From positions 1-31,653 of IMG/VR virus record IMGVR_UViG_3300023281_001116: a stretch of DNA of 31,653 nucleotides, one strand, 5' to 3'. Positions 14,237 through 22,256 of the stretch are shown here, piece by piece; within the stretch, counting starts at the first letter, position 1; each line of letters begins with the position of its first letter. The notes beneath the pieces are model-generated. The model did not search any database, was not told the DNA's origin, and saw nothing but the letters and a program-made list of their open reading frames with translations. Source of the stretch: a virus. The position numbers and the translations under genes are program-made.

Positions 14237-14653
14237 ATGATCGAAGAAAAAATCCCAAAAGACATGGCCGAACTCGAATTTTTAAAATTTGCGGAAGCTA
14301 TGGGAATATATACAGCATTAGATACCTCCGAATTAGAAGCGGACGATTTGACTCAATTTAATACTCATAAAGAAAAACTTTTATGGGCTATTCGAACAGG
14401 CCATCTCGAATTTAATGAAAATGGCGAGGCAGTTTACACCCCCCACCGTTCGGATTACAAAGAACCTATCACTTTTTATGAGCGCACCGGCGCGTCTATG
14501 ATTGCTATGGACAGCAAGAAAAAAGGTCATGATATGGCTAAGACTTACGCTGTGTTAGCGAACATGTGTCGTCTCCCAATTAAAACAATAACCTCATTGA
14601 AAGGGGTTGATATTGGGGCTTGCGAGTCAATCTTTGCGCTTTTAATGGGGTAG
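14237..14653 (+). CDS. Tail assembly chaperone, gpG-like (pre-frameshift product)
   Basis: A 138-aa, largely helical acidic protein in the position of lambda G, P2 E or Mu gp41, between tube and tape measure. These chaperones coat the tape measure protein during tail assembly. It starts MIEEKIPKDMAELEFLKFAE with AGTAGGG upstream and contains ERTGASMIAMDSKKKGHDMAKTYAVLA, a helix-rich region common in such proteins. The frame ends FALLMG at TAG 14651-14653, where GGGG immediately before the stop would allow a -1 slip into the downstream frame. Function is assigned from location, size and the frameshift arrangement. Confidence 0.7.
   Translation: MIEEKIPKDMAELEFLKFAEAMGIYTALDTSELEADDLTQFNTHKEKLLWAIRTGHLEFNENGEAVYTPHRSDYKEPITFYERTGASMIAMDSKKKGHDMAKTYAVLANMCRLPIKTITSLKGVDIGACESIFALLMG
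14647..14653 (+). other. Probable -1 programmed frameshift site (GGGG TAG)
   Basis: The zero-frame codons are ATG GGG TAG. The glycine codon GGG can re-pair perfectly one base upstream because the four bases 14647-14650 are all G, with the slow-decoding stop codon in the A site. The -1 frame then stays open to 14862. It is not a canonical XXXYYYZ heptamer; TTTTAA at 14640-14645 offers a weaker alternative. A possible stimulator is the purine-rich TTGGGG about 30 bases upstream. Confidence 0.5.
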
Positions 14654-14862
14654 TATGTACATTGTTGGTGCGCAATGGTGCCAGTGAAATGTTGAAAAAA
14701 GGAACACATACTTTTTACAATGTATATACTGAAATGTTTTATCAAATTTGTCGCGATTATAATACATTGCCGGACATCCGAAGTTTAACGGCGCGGGAAA
14801 TTGTATTTTTTTATGAAGGGCTGCGTCAAGAATTAATCGAACATACTAAACCGAGGGGGTAA
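14650..14862 (+). CDS. Tail assembly chaperone extension, GT-type, made by -1 frameshift
   Basis: This open frame is -1 relative to the chaperone gene. After slippage at GGGG (14647-14650) the fusion would be 208 aa: 138 from the first frame plus 70 more. The extension has NVYTEMFYQICRDYN, then LPDIRSLTAREIVFFYEGLRQELIEHTK, a pattern I associate with GT/E'-type extensions in which a 'LT..EI.FFY.GLR.EL..HTK' helix ends the protein. Such extensions link the chaperone to the tube and tape measure. Independent initiation is the alternative: ATG 14689 is in frame but has only a weak ribosome binding site. The stop is 1 base before the tape measure start. Confidence 0.6.
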   Translation, partial: VVCTLLVRNGASEMLKKGTHTFYNVYTEMFYQICRDYNTLPDIRSLTAREIVFFYEGLRQELIEHTKPRG

Positions 14863-14863
14863 T

Positions 14864-16726
14864 GTGGCGGGACGTTTTACAGTCGAAGCAATTTTTAAAG
14901 CGGCTGACCGCATTACCGAACCGGTTCGGCGCATGCAGAAAGGTGTCGGTAAATTCACGCGTTCTGCGGAGCGCGGGTTTCGTCGGTTAGATCGTGCTGT
15001 TGGTAAGTTTGGTGATGGTATTAAACGTGGCGCAGCTACTGCCGCCGTGGCTTTAGGTGTGACCGCTGCCGCAATGGGTAACGTTATCAGTGTCGGTGCT
15101 GATTTCGGTCGTGCCATTGGTTCGGCTGCGGCTAAATTTCCCGAGCAAATTGAACGCGGTACTCAGGCATTTGATGACCTGGCAATTGCGGCACGTGGGG
15201 TAGGTGCGGCTACGGAGTTTACCGCTACTCAATCCGCGCAAGGTCTGAAGTTCCTAGCTAAAGCGGGCTTCACCGCCAAGGCGTCAATCGCGTCACTCCC
15301 CTCTATTGTTGATTTTGCTACAGCCTCAGAAATTGAACTTGCCGAAGCGGCTGACATCGCGTCCGATGCGTTGGGTGCGTTTGGATTAGATAGCACGGAC
15401 ACGGGTAAAAAACTGAAAGGGTTGCGGCGGGTGATGGACGTTATGAGTTCTACCGCGAACGCTACTAATACTTCAGTGTCAGAACTATTCGAAGCCGTAA
15501 AAGATGGGGCGCCTATTTCGGCGGCCGCAGGTGTGTCTATTGAAACTTTTTCGGCCGCAATGGGGTTTCTCGCCAGTAACGGAATTAAAGCGTCTAAAGC
15601 GGGTACCGCTGCGAAAAATATCACGCTTGCTTTAGCGGGTGTTGGTAATAAAGCGGCGGAAACTTTCAAACGTTTGGGAATTAGCCTGGCAGATTCTAAT
15701 GGTAATTTACGCGATCAATTTGACGTGATGGACGATTTGAGGAAAAAATTGGCAGGGGTCGGAGAAAAAAGAAGGGTGAATTTGATCGCTGCTATTTTTG
15801 GAAAAATCCCCATTGCTGCGGCGACTAAATTATTAGCGGACTCAAGCGGTAAAGTCAGGGAATTGCGCAAGGCATTCGAAGCAGCGGGAGGGTCGAGTAA
15901 ACGTATTGCGGCATTTATCCGAAATGATGTAAAAGGCAGTTTGGATGGTTTAGGTTCTGCTATAGAAGGTGTCAAGATATCTATATTCGAAATTAATAAG
16001 GGACCACTTAAAGAAGCAATCGACAAAATGACTATGTGGGTTCGCACTAATGATAAATTAATTGCGTCAAAAATCGGCGGATTTTTCCTGAGTATCATTA
16101 ATAATTTTGAAAATATTGTTAAATGGGTTAAACGCATCGGTGTTGGTCTTGGAATATTCCTTGCATTGACGGTAGTGTTGAAAACGCTTGTGTTGGTGAT
16201 GACGGCTGTCAACTTGGTGATGGCTCTCAACCCAATAGGTTTAATTGTGTTGGGTGTTGTTGCGCTTATTGCTGCGGTTACAGCGCTGGTTGTATGGTGG
16301 GACGAACTAAAGGCAGTATTTGTTTCGTTGCCAGGACCTGTTAAAACGGCTTTTGCTGTGTTGATGGGACCCATTGGCGCCTTAATTGCTGCGGCATCGT
16401 TCGTGATGGATGCATGGGAACCCATTAAATTATTTTTTACGGATTTGTTTGAATCAATCGCAAAAGTTGCAAACGTTGTGTCCGCCATACCGGGGGGTGC
16501 ATTCAACGTACTCAGTGATACGTTATTTGGGGGTAATCAAGAAGGTGAGGGGCAAGGTGTAAAACCGAAGGTTGTGAGTCCGCAAGAACGTGTCGCACGT
16601 AGTATCGAAGAGAGACAAACAACCAATACGTCACAAGTTACTATTCGTGACGAGACGGGTCGCGCCGAAGTGACAAACGGCAATTTGGGTCGTGGTGTCA
16701 CATTACAAGAAGCGGGAGCGTTTTAA
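14864..16726 (+). CDS. Tail tape measure protein, TP901 type
   Basis: Sets tail length and is ejected with the DNA during infection. At 620 aa it is short for the family, implying a short tail. The N-terminus is basic and helical (FTVEAIFKAADRITEPVRRMQKG). The core TP901-like region (roughly residues 100-330) carries GAATEFTATQSAQGLKFLAKAGFTA, LGAFGLDSTD, SSTANATNTSVSELFEAV and KAGTAAKNITLALAG, all typical of this family. Hydrophobic segments at about 422-480 could span the host membrane. The start is GTG 14864, after a GAGGGGG ribosome binding site. At roughly 1 Angstrom-scale rise per residue used for such rulers, the tail should be under about 100 nm, an estimate only. Confidence 0.9.
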   Translation: MAGRFTVEAIFKAADRITEPVRRMQKGVGKFTRSAERGFRRLDRAVGKFGDGIKRGAATAAVALGVTAAAMGNVISVGADFGRAIGSAAAKFPEQIERGTQAFDDLAIAARGVGAATEFTATQSAQGLKFLAKAGFTAKASIASLPSIVDFATASEIELAEAADIASDALGAFGLDSTDTGKKLKGLRRVMDVMSSTANATNTSVSELFEAVKDGAPISAAAGVSIETFSAAMGFLASNGIKASKAGTAAKNITLALAGVGNKAAETFKRLGISLADSNGNLRDQFDVMDDLRKKLAGVGEKRRVNLIAAIFGKIPIAAATKLLADSSGKVRELRKAFEAAGGSSKRIAAFIRNDVKGSLDGLGSAIEGVKISIFEINKGPLKEAIDKMTMWVRTNDKLIASKIGGFFLSIINNFENIVKWVKRIGVGLGIFLALTVVLKTLVLVMTAVNLVMALNPIGLIVLGVVALIAAVTALVVWWDELKAVFVSLPGPVKTAFAVLMGPIGALIAAASFVMDAWEPIKLFFTDLFESIAKVANVVSAIPGGAFNVLSDTLFGGNQEGEGQGVKPKVVSPQERVARSIEERQTTNTSQVTIRDETGRAEVTNGNLGRGVTLQEAGAF

Positions 16727-17971
16727 ATGCCTTGGCAGGATCGACTAAGACAAGCGGCGTATACTTCGCCATCGGAGATACGTACCGTTTTTGACTACAC
16801 AAACGTCGGCTTATCGGTTGAGAAGAAAACGACAGCTTTTGAATTTCCTGATGCTGACGGCACGTTTGTTCAAGACTTAGGACCTTCGGGGCGTCGCTAT
16901 CCGTTACGGCTGTTTTTTTCCGGTGACGATTATGATTTGGTCTCGAATGCATTTCTTGAGACGTTGCTTGAAATAGGACCGGGAAAATTAGAACACCCGA
17001 TCTACGGTGCAATCACTGTTGTGCCGTTCGGCGAAATAAAACGGCGTGACGATTTAGTAACGGCAGCAAACCAGGCTGTGTTTGATGTTACTTTTTGGGA
17101 CACCATTGGCACTCTGTACCCTACGGCACAAACGGACCCTGGCAGTGAAGTATTAAACGCCGTTTCTGAGTATGACGACGCTGCTGCCGATGAGTTCCAA
17201 GAATTTACAGATTTGGATAATGCGGTTGAGCAAGCCAATTTTAAAGCGGTTTATCAAAACCTTTTAGGTGCTGCCGAAACCGGATTACGCGCCGTTGCGG
17301 ATACACAAGAAAATGTACAGCAACAATTTGACGCGATTGTGGATTCCATTAATACAGGTATTGATATTCTTGTCGAGCAACCGTTGGCATTAGCTTTTCA
17401 AACTACGTTAATGATCCAAGCCCCTGCCAGGGCGTTAACGAGTATAACCGCGAGATTGGACGCGTACAAAAATCTAACAAATTCGTTGATTACTGGCAAT
17501 GGTGCTGTATTACCTCCGAGCGTCGGTTCTGAGAACTCGAACAAGTTTCATACACGGGATTTGTATGCGTCAACTTATATAGCAGCGTCAATGATTGCGG
17601 TTGTTAATAATCAGTTTGCAACAAAACCGGAAGCGATTGCGGCAGCCGATGAAATACTCTCACAATTTGAGGCAGTTACAGCATGGCGAGACGACAATTT
17701 TCAATCACTTAGTGAGATTGACACCGGGGGCGCTTATCAGCAATTACAGGAGGCCGTCGCACTGACGGCTGGGTTTCTTGTTGAAGTTTCATTCAGCCTT
17801 GCCCAAGAACACATCATTGTATTAGATCGCGCTAGAACAATTGTGGATTTATCCGCAGAAATATACGGGAGTGTCGACGATAGATTGGATTTTTTAATTA
17901 ATTCTAACGATTTGAGCGGTTCTGAAATTTTAGAACTGCCTCGCGGTAAAGAGATTAAGTATTACATATGA
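16727..17971 (+). CDS. Mu gpN-like tail/baseplate protein (DNA circularisation N-terminal family)
   Basis: A 414-aa protein following the tape measure, as in Mu where gpN (gp43) is a baseplate component; the family name 'DNA circularisation' is historical. The N-terminal ~130 residues match the family well: MPWQDRLRQAAYTSPSE, then FDYTNVGLSVEKKTTAFEFPD, FVQDLGPSGRRYPLRLFFSGDDYD, LEHPIYGAITVVPFGEIKRRD and VFDVTFWDT. The rest is helical, with long Ala/Gln-rich segments. It starts directly after the tape measure stop and its end overlaps the next gene by 4 bases (ATGA). Confidence 0.85.
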   Translation: MPWQDRLRQAAYTSPSEIRTVFDYTNVGLSVEKKTTAFEFPDADGTFVQDLGPSGRRYPLRLFFSGDDYDLVSNAFLETLLEIGPGKLEHPIYGAITVVPFGEIKRRDDLVTAANQAVFDVTFWDTIGTLYPTAQTDPGSEVLNAVSEYDDAAADEFQEFTDLDNAVEQANFKAVYQNLLGAAETGLRAVADTQENVQQQFDAIVDSINTGIDILVEQPLALAFQTTLMIQAPARALTSITARLDAYKNLTNSLITGNGAVLPPSVGSENSNKFHTRDLYASTYIAASMIAVVNNQFATKPEAIAAADEILSQFEAVTAWRDDNFQSLSEIDTGGAYQQLQEAVALTAGFLVEVSFSLAQEHIIVLDRARTIVDLSAEIYGSVDDRLDFLINSNDLSGSEILELPRGKEIKYYI

Positions 17972-19197
17972 GTACCTACACGGTTGTGTCGGGGGATACA
18001 TTTGATTTAATTGCGCGTAAAAAATACGGTACTGAAAAAGAGTCCGGTTTTATTGCTCGTGCTAATCCTGGTGTTGCCGAACCGTTGACCCCTGGCACTA
18101 ACGTCAATATCCCTGATTTGCCGGGTGCTCCGCGTGATGTGGTACAACAGACTGTTTCAGACAATATTGACGAGGTTGCGATCTCAATCGAAGGTAAACG
18201 TTTTCGATATTGGACAAACGTCCGTATAACCCGCGCAATTGACAATATGGATACGGTCGAATTTAGTGCGCCGTTCGATGCGAAAAACCCAGAATTAAAA
18301 AAAACATTCCGTCCTTTTTCATTTAAATCGGTTGAGATCACCATTGGGGGTGTTCCATTTTTTACGGGAACAATGGTGGGTGTCCGCCCCAAGCTGGATA
18401 ATAATAAACGTACAGTTGACGTCAGTGCCTATTCAAAACCTGGCGTATTGAATGATTGCACAATGCCTGCCAGCGCATACCCAATCGAATATAACAACCA
18501 AGGACTAACCGAAATTGCCGCCACAATGGCCGCACCATTTGGTATTAGCGTTGAATTTCAGGCAGACCAAGGCGCAATATTTGAACAGGTGGCCTCAGAT
18601 ACGGGCGAACGTGTACTAAAATTTCTCCAAAAATTGGCAAAACAACGTAATTTAGTAATATCAAGTACTCCCCTTGGGGCACTCTTATTTCTTCAGTCCG
18701 CCGATGCCGGACAACCCGTTGCTCAGTTTGTGCAAGGTGAACCCCCAGTCACAGGCATTACACCCTTTTTCAATGAGCAGGAATTTTATAGCCATGTGAC
18801 GGGTTTAGAGCCTATGCTTGTAGGTCTCGCGGGGTCATCGTTTGTTGTAAGCAACCCTCGTTTAAAAGGGGTCACTCGACCTATAACGTTTAAAGTGCCT
18901 GACACTGAGGGTGCAGACATCAAAGCGGCGGTCGAAGCTAAGGCGGGGCGTATGTTTGGCAACGCTGTTGCTTACGCAGTGGAGGTGCCAACCTGGCGGG
19001 ACAGTAAAGGAAATCTTTGGCAGCCAAACAGCACCATACATTTAATTGCCCCTGACATGATGATTTACACAGAATATGCATTCATTGTCAGATCTGTTGA
19101 GTTCAACCGCGACCGGAAGTCCACAACGGCGATATTAACTCTCGTTATACCGGGTGCATTCAGCGGGAAAATACCGGAGACATTACCATGGGATTGA
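17968..19197 (+). CDS. Baseplate hub protein, Mu gp44/gpP-like, with N-terminal LysM
   Basis: A 409-aa protein predicted to form the hub ring under the tail tube. Residues 1-50 (YTVVSGDTFDLIARKKYGTE, then a PLTPGTNVNIPDLPG end) form a LysM module, a peptidoglycan- or glycan-binding fold often fused to tail hub proteins. From about residue 65 the gpP-like region begins: ISIEGKRFRYWTNVRITRAID, DTVEFSAPF, VEITIGGVPFFTGTM and RTVDVSAYSKPGVLNDCTMPA, characteristic of Mu gp44-type hubs. The C-terminus repeats hub-type strands (WQPNSTIHLIAPDMMIYTE). It overlaps the previous gene by 4 bases and the spike gene by 10. Confidence 0.87.
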   Translation: MSTYTVVSGDTFDLIARKKYGTEKESGFIARANPGVAEPLTPGTNVNIPDLPGAPRDVVQQTVSDNIDEVAISIEGKRFRYWTNVRITRAIDNMDTVEFSAPFDAKNPELKKTFRPFSFKSVEITIGGVPFFTGTMVGVRPKLDNNKRTVDVSAYSKPGVLNDCTMPASAYPIEYNNQGLTEIAATMAAPFGISVEFQADQGAIFEQVASDTGERVLKFLQKLAKQRNLVISSTPLGALLFLQSADAGQPVAQFVQGEPPVTGITPFFNEQEFYSHVTGLEPMLVGLAGSSFVVSNPRLKGVTRPITFKVPDTEGADIKAAVEAKAGRMFGNAVAYAVEVPTWRDSKGNLWQPNSTIHLIAPDMMIYTEYAFIVRSVEFNRDRKSTTAILTLVIPGAFSGKIPETLPWD

Positions 19198-19811
19198 TCG
19201 CCAAGTTGTTGTCTTTCACCCGTGTGACTCGTCGCGGGGCTAAAATGTCGGACGTGAAAGTCGATCCGGGCGGGGGACCTAATATTACTCCGTTGCATTA
19301 TTCAGCACCGGGCGACGATTCTTTTCCGTTGACTACTGACTATGCTGTTGCCAGTAAAATAACGAATAGCGGCGGGGCTGCGGTGGTCGGTTATCTCGAC
19401 CCCATTAATGACGCCAAGTCGCTCGAAGGTGATAAGCGCATCTATGGGCGCGATCCCGCCACACAACTAGGCGTCAACGAGGTGTGGCTGCAAAGTGACG
19501 GGTCGGTCGTTGTGTCAAATGCGAACGGTTCGGTGGTTTTACGACAAGACGGAGGTTGTGTTTTAACTACCCCATTGTCGATATTTGACGCTGCTGCCGA
19601 CGGGTCAATAGCGGGAACTAACGGGTCAGGTAGTTTCGAACTTGAGGCGGGAGGTGATTTTGTCGTCAATGGTGTTACAATCGATATTGCCGGAAATATA
19701 GACAGCCCGACCAGTATTTCAGCACCGTCGATAGTTGTGAATGGCAAAGAATTGGGCGGTCACACTCATGCGGCCGGCACACCCCCGGGTAACACAGGAC
19801 CTAACAACTAA
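19188..19811 (+). CDS. Baseplate spike protein, Mu gp45/gpV-like
   Basis: A 207-aa central spike that pierces the outer membrane. Features in order: an N-terminal OB-like part with VKVDPGGGPNITPLHYSAPGDDS; a middle of short repeating strands (DGSVVVSNANGSVVLRQDGGCVL, then IAGTNGSGSFELEAGGDFVVNGV), the layout of the triple-stranded beta-helix; and a C-terminal GGHTHAAGTPPGNTGPN whose HxH motif is known in P2 gpV/phi92-type spikes to bind an iron ion at the tip. ATG 19188 overlaps the hub gene by 10 bases and the stop overlaps the next ATG by one base. Confidence 0.9.
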   Translation: MGLIAKLLSFTRVTRRGAKMSDVKVDPGGGPNITPLHYSAPGDDSFPLTTDYAVASKITNSGGAAVVGYLDPINDAKSLEGDKRIYGRDPATQLGVNEVWLQSDGSVVVSNANGSVVLRQDGGCVLTTPLSIFDAAADGSIAGTNGSGSFELEAGGDFVVNGVTIDIAGNIDSPTSISAPSIVVNGKELGGHTHAAGTPPGNTGPNN

Positions 19812-20239
19812 TGCAAGAGGGCGATATACTACTGTTTCAGACAGTTGATGAGGGCGAGATAAACGTCGAAAACGGTCTCATTCAAATGTCCCGGGGTTTA
19901 GAGACTGCGGCATATCTTGCCTTGTTTGGCGGTAATGAGGATGACCCCGGCGGCTCAGACACAACTTTGTCGTGGTGGGGTAATGTTGATGAGACAGACC
20001 CTGCGGAGCAATACCGCAGCGAGACTCAAAATTTAATCGACGGGCTACCGGCAACAGCTAGTAATTTACGTCGTATTGAAGATGCAAGCAATCGTGATCT
20101 GGCATTTTTTGTTGACAAAGGTATTGCGTCGGAAGTCGTCGCTGTAGCCACTATACCGGGTCTGAATAAACTTAAAATAGCCATCGCGATTGATCAACAA
20201 CAATTTGACTTCATTATTAATTGGGCGGTGCGACCATGA
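19811..20239 (+). CDS. Mu gp46-like baseplate protein
   Basis: A 142-aa protein between spike and baseplate J-like genes, the position of Mu gp46 (a gpW/gp25-like baseplate wedge part). It shows the family traits of an early GLIQMSRGLETAAYLALFGG, the conserved WWGN motif (residues 55-58), a YRSETQNLIDGLPATASNLRRIEDA helix and a final beta segment with LKIAIAI. The start shares one base with the spike stop. The 3' end overlaps the next gene as ATGA. Confidence 0.85.
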   Translation: MQEGDILLFQTVDEGEINVENGLIQMSRGLETAAYLALFGGNEDDPGGSDTTLSWWGNVDETDPAEQYRSETQNLIDGLPATASNLRRIEDASNRDLAFFVDKGIASEVVAVATIPGLNKLKIAIAIDQQQFDFIINWAVRP

Positions 20240-21426
20240 GTTTAACTACACCTACAACAAGCGAAATTGCTTCCAATATACTTGCGCAACTCGAAGCCTC
20301 ATTTAATCAAACTATACCGTTGTTGCCTAAATCGTTCTTGCGCGTATTGTCGAAAGTGTTGTCAGGTGTGTTTGTACTGTTGTACAAATATGCCGGATTT
20401 ACGTTTTTGCAACTTTTTGTCAAGTATGCGAGCGACAAAGAGACGGTCGTCAACGGGGTCATAATTGTTCCGTTGATTGAGTGGGGGAGATTAATCGGAG
20501 TAGGGGATCCCACATCGGCTACGAATGCTGAGATATTGATCAATATCACTGTTGAAAATCAAACAGGTGTATTGATTTCGGGGTCTCAACTGGTCAACAG
20601 CGCAAACGGCTTTACTTATATCACAATTGGCGCTGTGACCTTAGACGCCCCCATTGTTCAAGCAACAATCAGAGCTGTACAAGACCAAGCAGACGGCGGC
20701 GGTAAGGGTGCGCTTGGCAACCTTAACCCTGGCGATACTGTCACATTTGCTAATCCGTTGCCCAATGTTGCGCGCGACGCCGTTGTGGATTCTCAGGTTG
20801 TTACAGGAGCTGACGCCGAAGCTACGGAGGTTTACCGACAAAGGGTTATAGATCGTTTTCAACAACGACCACAAGGTGGTGCGCTTGCCGATTACAAAAT
20901 ATGGTCTGAGGAGGTCGAGGGTATTTTAACGGCGTATCCGTACACTTCGGATTGTCCTGGTCAAGTTGATGTATATATCGAAGCTGTGCCGACGATATCG
21001 AGCCCCGATGGTATTCCTACGACCGCACAACTCGAAGCTGTTTTAGACTCTATTGAATTTGATGAAAACGGATTGCCGACGCGTCGTCCGGCGAATGCGT
21101 TAGCCAACACGTTTCCTATTACTCGAACCTTGTTTGATGTACAAGTGTTGGGTGTCGTCGTGGATGACTTAGCGCAAGTTCAAGCTGATATCGAACAAGG
21201 TATTGACGAGTATTTTTTAGACCGGAAACCGTTCCTTGAAGGGCTTTCAGTATTGCCTCGCAAGGATCGAATCACCAACAGTGCTGTTGCAGGGATTGTT
21301 GAAGACATTGTCAGTGCTGGCGGGGGGATATTTCAATCCGTTGCAATTACACAAGTCACCGTGCCGGTGCTGCTTTACGGTCTTGGTATCGGTGAGGAAG
21401 CTAAGTCGTTGGTGACATTTGTATGA
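20236..21426 (+). CDS. Baseplate J-like protein, Mu gp47 type
   Basis: A 396-aa baseplate wedge protein at the edge of the baseplate. Family traits: an N-terminal LTTPTTSEIASNILAQLEASFNQ helix; then GRLIGVGDPTSATNAEILINITVENQTG with the strand FTYITIGAVTL; the AEATEVYRQRVIDRFQQRPQGGALADYKIWSEEVEGI stretch characteristic of Baseplate_J proteins; and a C-terminal DRITNSAVAGIVEDIV helix. ATG 20236 overlaps the preceding stop (ATGA) and is preferred over the in-frame TTG 20221. The 3' end overlaps the following gene by 4 bases. Confidence 0.9.
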   Translation: MSLTTPTTSEIASNILAQLEASFNQTIPLLPKSFLRVLSKVLSGVFVLLYKYAGFTFLQLFVKYASDKETVVNGVIIVPLIEWGRLIGVGDPTSATNAEILINITVENQTGVLISGSQLVNSANGFTYITIGAVTLDAPIVQATIRAVQDQADGGGKGALGNLNPGDTVTFANPLPNVARDAVVDSQVVTGADAEATEVYRQRVIDRFQQRPQGGALADYKIWSEEVEGILTAYPYTSDCPGQVDVYIEAVPTISSPDGIPTTAQLEAVLDSIEFDENGLPTRRPANALANTFPITRTLFDVQVLGVVVDDLAQVQADIEQGIDEYFLDRKPFLEGLSVLPRKDRITNSAVAGIVEDIVSAGGGIFQSVAITQVTVPVLLYGLGIGEEAKSLVTFV

Positions 21427-22244
21427 GTTTATTTTTCCGCATATTCACGCATTTATTGCCTCGTGCGCGCGCATGGCGAATTACTGTTGATAAACGGTTG
21501 CGTGAGTTATTCGACGGGTTGTCGGGTCTTGGTGATGACATAAGAGTCTTTATTGATGATGCATATGATGATTTAAAGCCGTCAACAACTCGTGAATTAG
21601 ATGCGTGGGAAGAACAATTCGCCTTACGTAAAAATGCAAGTCTAACAGAGCAACAACGACGCGATAGAGTCGATGCGGCGTGGAAAGCGTTGGGCGGACA
21701 AGACCCTCGCTATTTACAAGATACTTTGCAATCAAATGGGTTCGATGTTTACTTTCACGAATGGTGGGAGCCAGGCACCGAACCTGCAGTAGGTGTCAAA
21801 TCGTGCGTCACACCTCGCTCTCCTCTGACTGTATTACGTCGAGAATTTACAGGAACGTCATTATTGATTGAATGTGGCGAGGCGAACGCAGCGTGTGGCG
21901 AGGTTGATGCGGAATGCGGTAATGGGTTGGAACCTGTGGGGTATCCGCTCGTCAATAAGATTTTTGAATCTATTCCTGATTATTTCACTTTGTGCGGTGA
22001 GGCGGTGGCGGAATGTGGAGAAGACTTAGCAACATGCGGTAATTTTGTTGAGTTTACGGACGCACTTAAAGAATATATTGTTCCTTCGGACCCTGCCAAA
22101 TGGCCTTACTTTTTATATATTGGTGGTCCTACGTTTGGCGATGTGGCCACAATTGAAAATAGCAGGCGTAACGAGTTTGAAGCGCTTTGTCTTGGAATTT
22201 GCCCAGCACAACAGTGGCTAGGCATAATAGTGCAGTACACGTGA
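21423..22244 (+). CDS. Mu gp48-like baseplate/tail-fibre attachment protein (DUF2313), cysteine-repeat insert
   Basis: A 273-aa protein after the J-like gene, where Mu has gp48. The N-terminal half fits the DUF2313 family: LLPRARAWRITVDKRLRELFDGLSG, STTRELDAWEEQFAL, LTEQQRRDRVDAAWKALGGQDPRYLQDTLQSNGFDV. Residues 151-167 and 191-207 are two copies of a 17-residue motif of form CGEAxAxCGExxAxCGN, giving six regularly spaced cysteines, which suggests a disulfide- or metal-stabilised strand repeat. The C-terminal part has WPYFLYIGG and an LCLGICPAQQWLG end. It probably links the baseplate to the tailspike that follows 12 bases downstream. Confidence 0.82.
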   Translation: MSLFFRIFTHLLPRARAWRITVDKRLRELFDGLSGLGDDIRVFIDDAYDDLKPSTTRELDAWEEQFALRKNASLTEQQRRDRVDAAWKALGGQDPRYLQDTLQSNGFDVYFHEWWEPGTEPAVGVKSCVTPRSPLTVLRREFTGTSLLIECGEANAACGEVDAECGNGLEPVGYPLVNKIFESIPDYFTLCGEAVAECGEDLATCGNFVEFTDALKEYIVPSDPAKWPYFLYIGGPTFGDVATIENSRRNEFEALCLGICPAQQWLGIIVQYT

Positions 22245-22256
22245 GGGTGTAATAAT

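Noticed and set aside
14164-14361. 65-aa frame starting inside the predicted pseudoknot
   Set aside because: It has AGGA only 4 bases from the ATG and overlaps the chaperone gene by 125 bases with no recognisable protein; the RNA structure explains the region better, though a short leader peptide is not excluded.
15715-16506. 263-aa open frame on the minus strand inside the tape measure gene
   Set aside because: It is wholly antisense to a well-supported gene, is Thr/Ala/Asn-rich as expected from a reversed helical gene, and has no ribosome binding site or neighbour context.
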